A DNA stretch of 64,000 bases from assembly GCA_027486585.1 (NCBI GenBank), contig JAIXOU010000133.1, positions 62,001 through 126,000 on the forward strand, given 5' to 3'. Shown piece by piece: positions 8,365-17,398 of the stretch. The translations under genes were made by a program, and so were the position numbers. The stretch comes from Verrucomicrobiaceae bacterium. Lineage in GTDB: Bacteria > Verrucomicrobiota > Verrucomicrobiia > Verrucomicrobiales > Verrucomicrobiaceae. The notes below the pieces were generated by a model that saw only the letters and a program-made list of their open reading frames with translations, did no database searches and was not told the DNA's origin. Numbering within the stretch: position 1 is the first letter of the stretch; each line of letters begins with the position of its first letter.

Positions 8365-10104
8365 ATGATCGGCGACACTTACTTCCATCTGCGCACTCAA
8401 CTCGATACAGAGCTGGGAAAGCTGGGAACCGTTCTGCGTGAGCTGAATGCTGGTGCGGAGGCCGTGGCCATCGTGGACAATCTGGTGGCTAGCCTGAAGG
8501 AGCCCTTTGTGTTTGTCGTGGTGGGTGAGGTGAATGTGGGAAAGTCCACCTTTCTCAATGCGCTCTTTGGGCAGGATTTTTCCCGCACTGGCGTGATGCC
8601 GACCACGGGCAAGATCCTATTTTTTAAACACGGCCCAGAGCACCTGATCAAACCCATCACGGACACGCTGGATGAAGTGCAGGTGCCCGCCGAGTTCCTG
8701 CGGGACTTCCACATCGTGGATACACCGGGAACGAACAGCATCGAGAATGAGCATCAGGAGATCACCGAGCGCTTTGTGCCGATCTCTGATCTGGTGATCT
8801 TTGTCTTCAGCGCCATGAATCCCTGGGGTGCCAGCGCCTGGCAGTTTCTAGACAAAGTGCATAAACACTGGATGCGGAACGTCATCTTTGTCATCCAGCA
8901 GTGTGACCTGCGCAGCGCTGAGGAGATGAGTGTGATCATCGACTACATGGGCCAGCTGGCGCGTCAGCGTTATGGCCGCGATTTCCCGATCTTCCCGGTC
9001 TCGGCCAAAAAAGCCTACCTAGCGCGCAGCTCCGGGCTGGATCGCGCAAAGCTGATGCAGGAAAGCGGCTTTCATGGCCTAGAGAGCCACATTTCAACAC
9101 TCGTGGGCCAGAATGCCACACGCCTGAACAAACTGGGCAGCAGCGTGCGCATCTCTCAGCAGCTACTGAATCAACTCAATGAGAGAGTCATTGCCACTGC
9201 TGCTCAGGCCCAACGCGCCGCAGCCATGGTGCACGAGCTCCAGACTGAGCGGGAGATGCAGGTGGACCGCACACTGAAAAAGATCCTACCTGCCCTAGAT
9301 GCCACCGAGCGCGATTACCACGAGGCCTGCCTACGCGTGGCCGACCTAGCCGACAACGCCTTAGCTACTCGCCGCGCCTTTGACAAACAAGACGCTGAGG
9401 ACGACATGCCGGAAACGGGCAACAAGGCCCAAAGCCTGGACCATCGCCTGTTTCAAGATCTGCAACATCGCACCGGAGACCGCTGGCGTCAGGTCGGCAT
9501 CATTTTAGAAGAAGACTACCTGCAATATGAGCGCTTCCTGCACGCCCAAGGACGCGGCAGCCTCTACCCAACCGATGAAAAACTTCCCAATGAAGGCGAT
9601 CCCGAAATCCGCCGCCTTTTCAGCGCCCACATCGACAGTACCATCCGCCGTTTTGTGCTGAGCCTAAGACTGGATGAAACCATCGAGCCTGGACTGCTAG
9701 CCGCGCGTCGCCGCGCCCGCTGGGTGCCCTGGCTGGCCTTGCCCACGCTACTGGGCGCTGGGGCAGCCTGGTATTTTGAAGGACCTGTGGGAGCTGGTAT
9801 CGCCCTGGGTGCCGGCCTACTACTGGTCGGAGCAGCCTTTCTCATCACTCAGGCCGCGCTCAACACTGCCCGTGGCTCTCTGATCGACCGATTGGAAGCC
9901 TCCGCCAAGCACCTGCGCCAAATGTTGGCTCACCAAGTTCAGCTCGACATCGCCACCCTCTTTGCCCGCTTCCTGACTGTGCTTGGCCCTGCCCAAGAGC
10001 AGGCCACGGCGAGGGAAGAGCACATGCATGAGCAAACCGAGCGCCTGCGCCTTCTCTATGAAGACTTCGCCAAAGTCGAAAAGCAAGTCCGCGCGGCTGC
10101 TTGA
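8365..10104 (+). CDS. dynamin-like GTPase, membrane-associated
   Basis: Bacterial dynamin-superfamily protein, 579 aa. The N-terminal GTPase domain has G1 GEVNVGKST (Lys60), a G2 threonine in MPTTGKI, G3 DTPGTNS, and a G4-position segment IQQCDL that departs from the usual N/TKxD. A long helical stalk follows (residues about 260-440), then a hydrophobic hairpin at about 450-495 (ALPTLLGAGAAWYF ... GIALGAGLLLVGAAFLI) suited to membrane insertion, and a C-terminal helical tail. By analogy with known bacterial dynamins it probably remodels or repairs membranes; this is inference. It converges with the manC gene, leaving a 19-bp gap. Confidence 0.85.
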   Translation: MIGDTYFHLRTQLDTELGKLGTVLRELNAGAEAVAIVDNLVASLKEPFVFVVVGEVNVGKSTFLNALFGQDFSRTGVMPTTGKILFFKHGPEHLIKPITDTLDEVQVPAEFLRDFHIVDTPGTNSIENEHQEITERFVPISDLVIFVFSAMNPWGASAWQFLDKVHKHWMRNVIFVIQQCDLRSAEEMSVIIDYMGQLARQRYGRDFPIFPVSAKKAYLARSSGLDRAKLMQESGFHGLESHISTLVGQNATRLNKLGSSVRISQQLLNQLNERVIATAAQAQRAAAMVHELQTEREMQVDRTLKKILPALDATERDYHEACLRVADLADNALATRRAFDKQDAEDDMPETGNKAQSLDHRLFQDLQHRTGDRWRQVGIILEEDYLQYERFLHAQGRGSLYPTDEKLPNEGDPEIRRLFSAHIDSTIRRFVLSLRLDETIEPGLLAARRRARWVPWLALPTLLGAGAAWYFEGPVGAGIALGAGLLLVGAAFLITQAALNTARGSLIDRLEASAKHLRQMLAHQVQLDIATLFARFLTVLGPAQEQATAREEHMHEQTERLRLLYEDFAKVEKQVRAAA

Positions 10105-10123
10105 AGATCCGTTCGCTCGAAGG

Positions 10124-11218
10124 TCACTTCAGCTCTTGCGGGAGTTGGTCGGCCAGCTTTTTGATGCTTTCCGCATGGGAACGACTGGTGATCAGAAGAG
10201 CGTCTTTGGCCGAAACCACGATGAGGTCCTGCACACCGAGCAGGGCGATGTGCTGGCCCGTCTGGGAAAAGACGAGGTTGCTGGAGCTGTCTAGCTGTGA
10301 GAATGCGCAGTTATGCTGGTTGCCCTGCTCATCACTGGTGAGGTAACGCCCAACGCTGGTCCAGTTACCCACATCATCCCAGTCGAAAGTGGCCTCAATA
10401 TTGAGCACCCGAGAGGCGCGCTCCATGAGAGCGTAGTCGATGGAAAGCTTGGGGAGTTTGCCAAATTGCTTGCTGACCGTGGCACTGAAGTCTTTGGAAT
10501 TACGCAGTTCCGAAATGAAATCTGCCAGCGCAGGACAGTGGCGGCTGAGCTCACTAAAAATGGCAGGGATCGTCCAAATGAACATGCCTGCATTCCAGGT
10601 GAATGTGCCCTGGCTGAGGAAGTGCTCGGCCAAATCAGGATTTGGTTTTTCACGGAAGCGCTCCACTTCATACACCGCCAAATCATCTACACCAGGCAGG
10701 GAAGCCCGGCGCCCGCGCTCCACGTAACCATAACTCGGACAGGCCCAAGTTGGCTTGATGCCGATCGTCACCAGACTGCTGCCGACTTCGGCGGCCTTGG
10801 CTGCATTGGTAAGCACGCGGTGAAACTCTTTATGATCTTTGATCAAGTGATCGGCTGGCAAAACCATCATCGTCGCAGTCGGATCACGGGCCACAACCCA
10901 GCCGACTCCGAGGGCAATGGCAGGCGCTGTATCCCTCTTTTCAGGCTCGGCGATGATGTTTTCTTTCGGCAACTGAGGCAACAGCTTTCTCACCGCAGCC
11001 TCCTGCTGTTTATTGGTGAGAATGACGATGTTTTCCGTTGGCACCAGACCGTCCAGACGATCCACGGTCATCTCCAGGAGAGTTTTATCCCCAAAGAGTT
11101 TCAACAATTGCTTCGGCAGCGAGTCACGGCTAATCGGCCAGAAGCGCTGACCACTGCCACCGGCAAGAATGAGGGCGTAACGAGAGGGAGATCCAGAGGA
11201 ATTCATCATTCTTATCAT
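10124..11218 (-). CDS. manC: mannose-1-phosphate guanylyltransferase
   Basis: Makes GDP-mannose from mannose-1-phosphate and GTP for polysaccharide or glycolipid synthesis. The 364-aa single-domain product carries LAGGSGQRFWPISR with PKQLL (nucleotide-binding loop), EPEKRDTAPAIALG, LPADHLI, and the later FREKP and WNAGMFIW motifs of the family. There is no fused phosphomannose isomerase domain, unlike long AlgA-type enzymes. It is transcribed away from the 104-aa membrane protein gene, with a 68-bp shared upstream region. Confidence 0.93.
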   Translation of the reverse strand: MIRMMNSSGSPSRYALILAGGSGQRFWPISRDSLPKQLLKLFGDKTLLEMTVDRLDGLVPTENIVILTNKQQEAAVRKLLPQLPKENIIAEPEKRDTAPAIALGVGWVVARDPTATMMVLPADHLIKDHKEFHRVLTNAAKAAEVGSSLVTIGIKPTWACPSYGYVERGRRASLPGVDDLAVYEVERFREKPNPDLAEHFLSQGTFTWNAGMFIWTIPAIFSELSRHCPALADFISELRNSKDFSATVSKQFGKLPKLSIDYALMERASRVLNIEATFDWDDVGNWTSVGRYLTSDEQGNQHNCAFSQLDSSSNLVFSQTGQHIALLGVQDLIVVSAKDALLITSRSHAESIKKLADQLPQELK

Positions 11219-11286
11219 GAAGCATCGTCAAGCTTCGAGCAAATTCCACTTTGGGGAATCTTCGAACGTGCTATACTTCCTAAGTT

Positions 11287-11601
11287 ATGACTGAGAGCAC
11301 CGCCGAAAATCGATATGAAACTTACGCCAGCGTGATCGCCCCTGCGGCAGCTGGTTGCGCATTGGGCATCTTGTTTGGACGTGGCATGAGCCGCAGTTCC
11401 TCAAACATCATTGCCCTCACCCTGCTCGCCGCCAGCGCCGTGGTCGCAGCTCCGGTGATCACCGATTTGGTGCAGCGCACGGCCAATCGTCCCAGCTCAG
11501 ACCGCGGCAGTCGCCGTCGCCTTGAAGGCATTCGCAACAATGCTCCTGAGTCCGAGCTGACAGAATTCTTTGTGGACTCACCAAACGCTTTCCTACCATA
11601 A
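11287..11601 (+). CDS. small membrane protein of unknown function
   Basis: A 104-aa product with two hydrophobic segments: SVIAPAAAGCALGILFG (about residues 15-31), and NIIALTLLAASAVVAAPVI (38-56). A basic, Arg/Ser-rich tail follows. No family is recognised. The stop is 2 bp before the next start, so it is very probably translated with the lipoprotein downstream. The divergent arrangement with manC suggests, but does not show, an envelope role. Confidence 0.65.
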   Translation: MTESTAENRYETYASVIAPAAAGCALGILFGRGMSRSSSNIIALTLLAASAVVAAPVITDLVQRTANRPSSDRGSRRRLEGIRNNAPESELTEFFVDSPNAFLP

Positions 11602-11603
11602 CC

Positions 11604-11969
11604 ATGAAAACTCTCGGCCTCGCCACGCTTATCCTTGCTTCGGCACTTTTGGGAGCCAGTTGCACCACGGGCGAGCTGGATGGCCGCAAATATGCCAATA
11701 ACAGCCCATCTCCGGTTCAAGGAAAGATGGGGGTCTCCTACAACCGGGTCAAAGCTGACACGCCTGTCGTAGAAGAAACGGCTCCGCGCACGGTTGAGTC
11801 AGACGGTCTCCTGGGAGCATTGACAGGTCCAAATAACGAGCCTCCCGGCCTTTTCGACCGTAATCAAACACCGGACGAATCAGGCGCTGAGTATTGGCTG
11901 AAAGGACAGCAATCAGCCTCCCCTGTTCAGGGAAAGATGGGTGTGCGTATCTCTCGCGTGAAAAAATAG
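11604..11969 (+). CDS. small lipoprotein with duplicated SPVQGKMGV motif
   Basis: A 121-aa predicted lipoprotein. The signal peptide ends in LLGASC with the lipidated Cys20. The mature part contains two near-identical copies of SPVQGKMGVxxxRVK, one after the lipobox region (about residues 36-50) and one at the extreme C-terminus. An acidic, Pro-rich spacer separates them. The duplicated motif may be a binding or docking segment. It starts 2 bp after the preceding membrane protein gene. No known family is recognised. Confidence 0.7.
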   Translation: MKTLGLATLILASALLGASCTTGELDGRKYANNSPSPVQGKMGVSYNRVKADTPVVEETAPRTVESDGLLGALTGPNNEPPGLFDRNQTPDESGAEYWLKGQQSASPVQGKMGVRISRVKK

Positions 11970-11973
11970 CTGC

Positions 11974-13002
11974 CTAGACAGGTCGGAGAACACTTTTCAC
12001 GACTTCGCCTTTGTGCATTTTTTCGAAGGCTTCGTGCCATTCGGTGACGGGCCAAACGCCGCCAATGATTGGCTTCACATCAAACTGGCCACTGCTCATC
12101 AGTGCGATGACACGCTCCCAGATCGGCCAATTGTGGCTGAAGCTGCCTTGTAGCGTGATGTTCTTTTGCACGAGCTGATCGAGATTAAAACCGAGTGGCT
12201 GTGGTCCCCAGCCGACTTTGGAAATCCAGCCCGCTGGGCGCACGATATCCAAAGCGATCTTCAGTGTAACACTCGCACCCGCAGCATCAATGACGCCGTC
12301 ACAACCGAGTCCGTCACGCTCCATGGCCCAGGGTTTAGGATCTCCGATGATCACCTCGCAGCCATAATGTTTGCGAGCGAGTTCTAGTCGATGTGCGTCC
12401 TGAGGTAAGCCCACGATAGCCACCTGAGCACCACATTGTTTGGCCATGGCTGCGCAGAGGATGCCGATGGTGCCAGGTCCGAGGACCACAATGCGATCTC
12501 CCGGCTCAATGCGAGCGTTTTTAACCACGGCATTGTAAGCCACACAGCAGGGTTCCGTCAGGCAGGCCTGCTCAAAGGGAAGGTGGTCTGGCACATGATG
12601 CAGAATGCGACTTGGCACACGCACATATTTCGTCATCGCGCCATTCACTCCGTAACCAAAACCTTTGCGAGTGCTATCGAGGTTGTAGAGACCCCGACGC
12701 GTCATGGGGTTGTCTTTGGAAATGATCGCCGCCGTCTCAGAAACCACCCGATCCCCTTCCTTCCAGCCTTCCACGTCCTTGCCAACCTCGATGATGTGCC
12801 CACCAAATTCATGCCCGAGCACAACGGGATAATTGACCGGCCAAGAGTGATCCGAGGTCCACTGATGCAGGTCAGATCCACAGACACCCACGTTGGCAAC
12901 TTCCAGGAGCACATCCTCAGCCCCGATCGTGGGCTTCTCGATTTCACGGATTTCGACAGAGCCTTTCTCAGGCGCAAAATTAACGACGGCAGCAGATTTC
13001 AT
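11974..13002 (-). CDS. zinc-type medium-chain alcohol/polyol dehydrogenase
   Basis: NAD(P)-dependent oxidation of a secondary alcohol or polyol; relatives act on sorbitol, threonine or sugar alcohols, and the substrate here is unknown. The 342-aa product has catalytic zinc ligands in NVGVCGSDLHQW (Cys) and GHEFGG (His, Glu) and the Rossmann loop VVLGPGTIG. The lobe that normally holds four structural-zinc cysteines has none in AIISKDNPMTRRGLYNLDS, so this protein lacks the structural zinc. A 74-percent-identical decayed fragment of the same gene family lies at 18461-18540. It lies downstream of, and on the same strand as, the sigma-factor gene (72 bp). Confidence 0.88.
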   Translation of the reverse strand: MKSAAVVNFAPEKGSVEIREIEKPTIGAEDVLLEVANVGVCGSDLHQWTSDHSWPVNYPVVLGHEFGGHIIEVGKDVEGWKEGDRVVSETAAIISKDNPMTRRGLYNLDSTRKGFGYGVNGAMTKYVRVPSRILHHVPDHLPFEQACLTEPCCVAYNAVVKNARIEPGDRIVVLGPGTIGILCAAMAKQCGAQVAIVGLPQDAHRLELARKHYGCEVIIGDPKPWAMERDGLGCDGVIDAAGASVTLKIALDIVRPAGWISKVGWGPQPLGFNLDQLVQKNITLQGSFSHNWPIWERVIALMSSGQFDVKPIIGGVWPVTEWHEAFEKMHKGEVVKSVLRPV

Positions 13003-13074
13003 GGTTCCGAATAATGAAGCAATCTTACACAGTCGTCACGACAAAGAATAAGCGAAATGCGACACCCGAGAGGC

Positions 13075-13803
13075 TTATAGAGCAAAGGCTTGAAACATCT
13101 CCTCGAGTTCCTGCCTTATCAAGCCAGGGTCACTGGTATCCAATGTCGTGGCCAGCTCTCTTTCGACGCACTCTCTGTATTGCGTCCTCATTCGATACAG
13201 GGCCGTGCGCACTGTTCCTGGTTGCATTTTGACACTGACGGCCAGCGCATCAAGACTCACCGCATCTTCTTCTTGTACGAGACAATCTTTGAGTAGGATA
13301 AAGCGCTCTGCCTGATTGCGCTGGGTGTAGAGATCACCCAGAACCGTTAGACTGCGGCCCAACACTGAGCGTGCCCACTCGCGGGCGTAAATTTTTTCAA
13401 CTGAGAGTCCAGGCTGCTGTAGCTCCTTGCACAAGCGGCTCTCAGCACTATCGAAGTCGTCAAGTGAAACGTGCCAAGCCCCCTTTCCTCGTTTGATGCA
13501 CTGGTCTTTGTGCCATTCATTAAGCCTGTAGTTGTTGAAAGCCTTCAGAAGCAGATTGCGCAGCTTGCCTTGTGAAGCATCAGCTTTGGCAAAGGTATCA
13601 CGCCGCAGCAGCGTGACAAAAAAGCCCTGCACCGCATCCTGAGCATCATGCTCAGTCAGACGCTCATAACGTGCCACGGCATAGAGTGGCTCCCAGTAGG
13701 CACGACAGAGCGTCTCATTCGCCGCACGGACATCCACCTCTGATCCGTCACGCAGTGTCTGGATTAAAGTCCAGCGGGTGTTAGGAAAAGAGGCAGGCTG
13801 CAT
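13075..13803 (-). CDS. ECF-type RNA polymerase sigma factor
   Basis: A 242-aa sigma-70-family protein of the extended kind frequent in Verrucomicrobiota and Planctomycetota. Region 2 is seen in ANETLCRAYWEPLYAVARYE and HDAQDAVQGFFVTLL (residues about 27-68), region 2.3-2.4 in LRNLLLKAFNNYRLNEW. A long linker follows, and region 4 is near SLDALAVSVKMQPGTVRTAL (about residues 185-205). The tail LIRQELEEMFQAF is typical of this subgroup. No anti-sigma gene is adjacent. The nearest divergent genes are the unknown paralogues starting at 14277, possible targets by position only. Confidence 0.88.
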   Translation of the reverse strand: MQPASFPNTRWTLIQTLRDGSEVDVRAANETLCRAYWEPLYAVARYERLTEHDAQDAVQGFFVTLLRRDTFAKADASQGKLRNLLLKAFNNYRLNEWHKDQCIKRGKGAWHVSLDDFDSAESRLCKELQQPGLSVEKIYAREWARSVLGRSLTVLGDLYTQRNQAERFILLKDCLVQEEDAVSLDALAVSVKMQPGTVRTALYRMRTQYRECVERELATTLDTSDPGLIRQELEEMFQAFAL

Positions 13804-14276
13804 TAGTATTAAAAAAATTCAAATAGGTCTACATGGGAAGTAACATAATTTAAACATTTTTTCTTATATTTTATTATTATTTTTTGTTAAACACCATTTG
13901 GCATAAATTGAGACCACCTTAGCCGCCGACAGGCCCATGATCACAGAAGACCTCACTAAATGATCAGCCACCCTCGGTCTTGGATACGCGGCGATTGGAG
14001 GATCAATCGCCCTGACCACCAACTCCGCCCCGCAGCAGATTCTGGATTCCATCCTAAACCTTTAAATTACGTGATTATTCCCAACCTCCTGGTTTCTCAT
14101 CAACTTCACGAGGCCTGCGTCTGCGATCCCCATCTCTCCGTCTCCTCAAGCATACCAGAAAAGTTTTTTCTTCCCGCCTGTAACGCGCCAAAAAAAGTGC
14201 GGCAGTAAGAGGTGCCGACAACTTATCGGCGCAATCGAAAGCAACAGATCACCAAACAAATCAGCACATCACCATT
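13804..14276. other. AT-rich intergenic region between sigma factor and paralogue 1
   Basis: The first 100 bp (13804-13905) are markedly AT-rich with long A and T runs, unlike the flanking sequence. A 28-codon open frame ending at 14064 looks protein-like but has no start, and a stop precedes it. It probably contains two divergent promoters; no element can be assigned with confidence. Confidence 0.4.
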
Positions 14277-15545
14277 ATGTCATTCGCAGATAAAAGTCAG
14301 TTTGAATACCTGGCCCAGGCACTTGTAAAAGAGTTCCCGGCGCTTCAGAACACCAGCACCAACTCCACCTTCTTCCAGTTCACGGGCGAACCGATTGAGG
14401 CAGACTGGGGCGATGGCAGCAGCTTAGCCGCTTACCATGATGCCAACACGGGTCCTGGTTCGCTCGATGGGTTTTACACTCCAACGTCCATTGATGTGGC
14501 GCAGTCTTACCAAGACTTCATCGCGTCCATTGCGCCATCGAATTTTGGGACCAATTCCCAATATCAGGGTTTCCAGGCTCAGCTCAGCGCGCTGGCCTCT
14601 GAATATGCTACCCTGTCCACGAAAGCCCTTGCGGATTTCAAAACCTGGATTGCCCAGAATCCATCCTTTGCACCGGACTTTGCAGGTTTCAAGGGTTACA
14701 CCACTTGGCTGACCACCGATGCCACAGGAGGACCCGCATGGAAGGCAAAGCTTGATGACAATAAGGGCCAGCAAGCTGCCGTGATCAAGTCCATTGCAGA
14801 GTTCATGACATCCGTGGATAGCACGCTCGCCAGGGCTCAGAAAGCCTCCCAGGATCCGGCGAACATGGCTACCCTTGTATCAGATAGCGGTGTTACGGGC
14901 TCCTACCCGTTCACCTCCATCCAGGACATCACAGGAGCGATGGCGGCTTGGACCTCCATGGCTGCGGGAAACTACGAACTCGATACCACGATCAATGCAG
15001 AGACAATCTCCGCAACCCCGTGGAATCAGGTCGTGACGACCACGGTCTCCAGGAGCTGTGGGAAGATCTCAACAAACACGGAAATTGATTACAATCGCAT
15101 TGTCACGGACACGAAGTTCAACCTCAGGGTGTGTGCCATCGGTGCTCGCGTGTTTACGGTGTCTCGTGGTAACTGGTTTGATGCCTCCTGGCTCACCTCC
15201 AGCAACTTCTCCTTGCCAGAGGGCTGCCGGTTCAAGGTTGCTGATTTCTTCGGCCCTCAGGGAACACTGAAGATGATCCCCGTTTCGATGCTCGTCATCT
15301 ACAAGCCTCGCGTGGAGATCACCATCTCCACTCAGACGTTTGATGAAACGGTCTCCAATTACTTCTCGGCCAGTGCCTCTCTTAGCCTCTTTGGGCTGAA
15401 CTTCTCCCTGGGAGCGAGCTTGAATAACATCGCCATCCGTGATGACGGCACCCAGACGGTGAAGATTGTGCTCGATAGCTACAGCGCTCCGAACACGGTG
15501 CCGCAGCTCTTCGGCGTGTCCTCACAGTCCTTCTACCGCCCCTAA
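14277..15545 (+). CDS. unknown protein, paralogue 1 of a tandem pair
   Basis: No family recognised. The 422-aa product has no signal peptide or membrane helix and begins with an alpha-helical, aromatic-containing segment (SQFEYLAQALVKEFPALQNT). A helix-rich middle (residues about 85-200) follows. The last 130 residues are beta-rich and best conserved with paralogue 2: CAIGARVFTVSRGNWFDASW, MLVIYKPRVEIT and FGVSSQSFYRP. An alternating small/hydrophobic stretch near residues 362-380 (SASASLSLFGLNFSLGAS) resembles a strand of a membrane-inserting beta hairpin, but that is speculative. A stem-loop lies about 100 bp after the stop. Confidence 0.85.
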   Translation: MSFADKSQFEYLAQALVKEFPALQNTSTNSTFFQFTGEPIEADWGDGSSLAAYHDANTGPGSLDGFYTPTSIDVAQSYQDFIASIAPSNFGTNSQYQGFQAQLSALASEYATLSTKALADFKTWIAQNPSFAPDFAGFKGYTTWLTTDATGGPAWKAKLDDNKGQQAAVIKSIAEFMTSVDSTLARAQKASQDPANMATLVSDSGVTGSYPFTSIQDITGAMAAWTSMAAGNYELDTTINAETISATPWNQVVTTTVSRSCGKISTNTEIDYNRIVTDTKFNLRVCAIGARVFTVSRGNWFDASWLTSSNFSLPEGCRFKVADFFGPQGTLKMIPVSMLVIYKPRVEITISTQTFDETVSNYFSASASLSLFGLNFSLGASLNNIAIRDDGTQTVKIVLDSYSAPNTVPQLFGVSSQSFYRP

Positions 15546-15639
15546 GCGCCGGGAAGACCAAGGCTAATCCTCCTCGGTGCTGTAATGCCCTCAGCTCTTG
15601 GGCCTGCTGTGCCGAGGTATCGCCATATTTCAATACAAT

Positions 15640-15666
15640 GCCACTGCAGGTCATTCTTGCAGTGGC
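15640..15666 (+). terminator. stem-loop after paralogue 1
   Basis: GCCACTGCA and TGCAGTGGC form a perfect 9-bp stem around a 9-nt loop, followed by GTTTCTCTT. It is a plausible weak terminator in the 338-bp gap between the paralogues. The rest of that gap holds no gene that I can support. Confidence 0.6.
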
Positions 15667-15883
15667 GTTTCTCTTGTCGCTGTGCTGAAGCAACAAAAGG
15701 AGCTTCAAAGCGAAGGGAAGAGTCCTCATGGAAGTGGAATCCTCCTCAACCAGCCACGTTATCCCCTCGCTAGGTGTCTCTTTTCATGTCGGCCTGAAGT
15801 AGAGCACCCGCTCTCCATGCAAACTCTACCAGGATGGTGTGTAGATCCCCATCCAAGCTTTCTCCCTCCACTCCCTACTCCCC

Positions 15884-17167
15884 ATGGCCCTCAATGATGC
15901 CAGCCAGTTTGAATACCTTGCCCAGGCCATCCTTGAGGCCTTCCCAGGCTTGCAGAACACAGCGACGAACGGGACCTACTTTCAATTCACCGGAGCGCCG
16001 ATAGCCGCCGTTTGGGAAGATGGCGAAGACATGGACGCTTACACGCTCGCCAACACCGGCCCCGGCACGCTGGACGGATTCTACGAACCCACGACCACTG
16101 ACGTGGCAAAGTCTTACCAAGATTTCATTGCCTCGATCGCGCCGACGGACATCACCACCAACAAGCAATGGCTGGCCTGCCAAACCCAACTCACCACCCT
16201 TGCGAAACAGTACTCAACAGTAAGCACCCGGGCCAGCGCGGCCTTCAATACTTGGCTCGCTCAGAACCCCTCCTTCAAGCCTGACTTCGCTGGCTTCAGC
16301 GGGTTCGATAAATGGCTGGTCACACCCAACACCCCGGGCCCCGGCTGGAATGACCAACTCTCCAACAATCTGGACCTACAGACTGGTGTGAAGCAAGAGA
16401 TCGCTGGCCTAATGACGGCCGTGGATGGCCTGCTTGGCAAAGCCCAGACCGCCGCTACGAATCCCGCAAACATGTCCACCTTTGTCGGGGCTGGAGTCAC
16501 GAGGCAGGTGCCGCTCACCACCATAGAGGACATAAGCGGCGCCATGACGGCCTGGACCGCCGCTGCACCAGGTAACTATGAACTCCAGGTCAGCCTGCAT
16601 CGCAACAACCGCCTGATCGCCAGTAACGCCATGATACCTTGGCATCTGCTCGCGGCTCCCAATGTTCCCACGACCTGGGGCAGCCTTGCTACCGGCCAAG
16701 TCATGAATACCAGCCTCCTCGTGGCTGATCCCCAGTTCAGCATCCAGGTAATGGCTATCGGCGCGCGAGTCTTCAACGTTAGCCGCGGTCCCTGGTATGA
16801 TTCAGGCTGGCTCACTGCTTCCAACTGCACCCTAGCCAAAGGATCGTCTTTCATTCTGACTGATTTCTTTGGCCTGCGAGGCACGCTGAAATTGATCCCA
16901 CTGTCCATGCTTGTTATCTACAAGCCGCGCGTGGAGATCACCGTCTCCAGTGCCACCTATGAACAGGAGATGAGCCACTATTTCATCCCCGGCGGCACGA
17001 TTACCCTCTTCGGCATGGACTTCAACATGGGGCCCAATGTGAACGATCTCATCACCCGCGATGCCTCTTCACAGATTGTGAAGATCGTGCTCGATAGCTA
17101 CGACGCTCCCAACACCGTACCCCTGCTATTCGGCGTCTCCTCACAGTCATTCTATCGGCCTAAGTGA
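15884..17167 (+). CDS. unknown protein, paralogue 2 of a tandem pair
   Basis: A 427-aa paralogue of the 14277-15545 product, aligning along its whole length. Shared blocks include SQFEYLAQA near the N-terminus, ANTGPGxLDGFY, SYQDFIASIAP, AIGARVFxVSRGxWxDxxWL, SMLVIYKPRVEIT, KIVLDSY and PLLFGVSSQSFYRP. The middle segment (residues about 205-255) is the most divergent. There is no signal peptide and no cysteine pattern suggesting metal binding. Duplication followed by divergence suggests two partner subunits or two specificities. No known domain could be recognised. Confidence 0.85.
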   Translation: MALNDASQFEYLAQAILEAFPGLQNTATNGTYFQFTGAPIAAVWEDGEDMDAYTLANTGPGTLDGFYEPTTTDVAKSYQDFIASIAPTDITTNKQWLACQTQLTTLAKQYSTVSTRASAAFNTWLAQNPSFKPDFAGFSGFDKWLVTPNTPGPGWNDQLSNNLDLQTGVKQEIAGLMTAVDGLLGKAQTAATNPANMSTFVGAGVTRQVPLTTIEDISGAMTAWTAAAPGNYELQVSLHRNNRLIASNAMIPWHLLAAPNVPTTWGSLATGQVMNTSLLVADPQFSIQVMAIGARVFNVSRGPWYDSGWLTASNCTLAKGSSFILTDFFGLRGTLKLIPLSMLVIYKPRVEITVSSATYEQEMSHYFIPGGTITLFGMDFNMGPNVNDLITRDASSQIVKIVLDSYDAPNTVPLLFGVSSQSFYRPK

Positions 17168-17398
17168 TGGTGATGAGGGAACCGGGATCGTGGTTGTCTT
17201 TTGACTAACTGCATGGCTATTGAGCCAGAAGTTACCTCCTGTTCCACACTTTAGCGTAGGGTAATTCGGTTACCCCAGAGCAACTTGGTCCCTTTCCGCT
17301 GAAACCAGCAGGAGAACCTTCCTGCCCTCAAGCCGCTTCAGCCATGCTAACGAGTGAGCCGAGACGCGAGCTGCATTCCCCCAGCTTCCTTCTTCACC
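17168..17398. other. intergenic, no feature seen
   Basis: Between paralogue 2 and the 3' end of the frameshifted nucleotidyltransferase. No open frame, strong hairpin or repeat was found. Confidence 0.4.

Noticed and set aside
10313-11290. 325-codon plus-strand open frame opposite manC
   Set aside because: It is the antisense shadow of a clear guanylyltransferase gene; its translation has no domain or hydrophobic logic.
12436-13014. 192-codon plus-strand frame opposite the dehydrogenase
   Set aside because: Antisense of a well-supported gene.
13975-14064. Protein-like frame SATLGLGYAAIGGSIALTTN ... ending at 14064
   Set aside because: It has no start codon and is preceded by a stop; only about 30 codons, no match recognised. 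Could be a remnant but cannot be supported.
14176-14210. TGTAAC followed by GC-rich sequence, considered as an ECF-type promoter for paralogue 1
   Set aside because: No matching element upstream of paralogue 2 or of the sigma gene itself, so the motif cannot be tied to the sigma factor.
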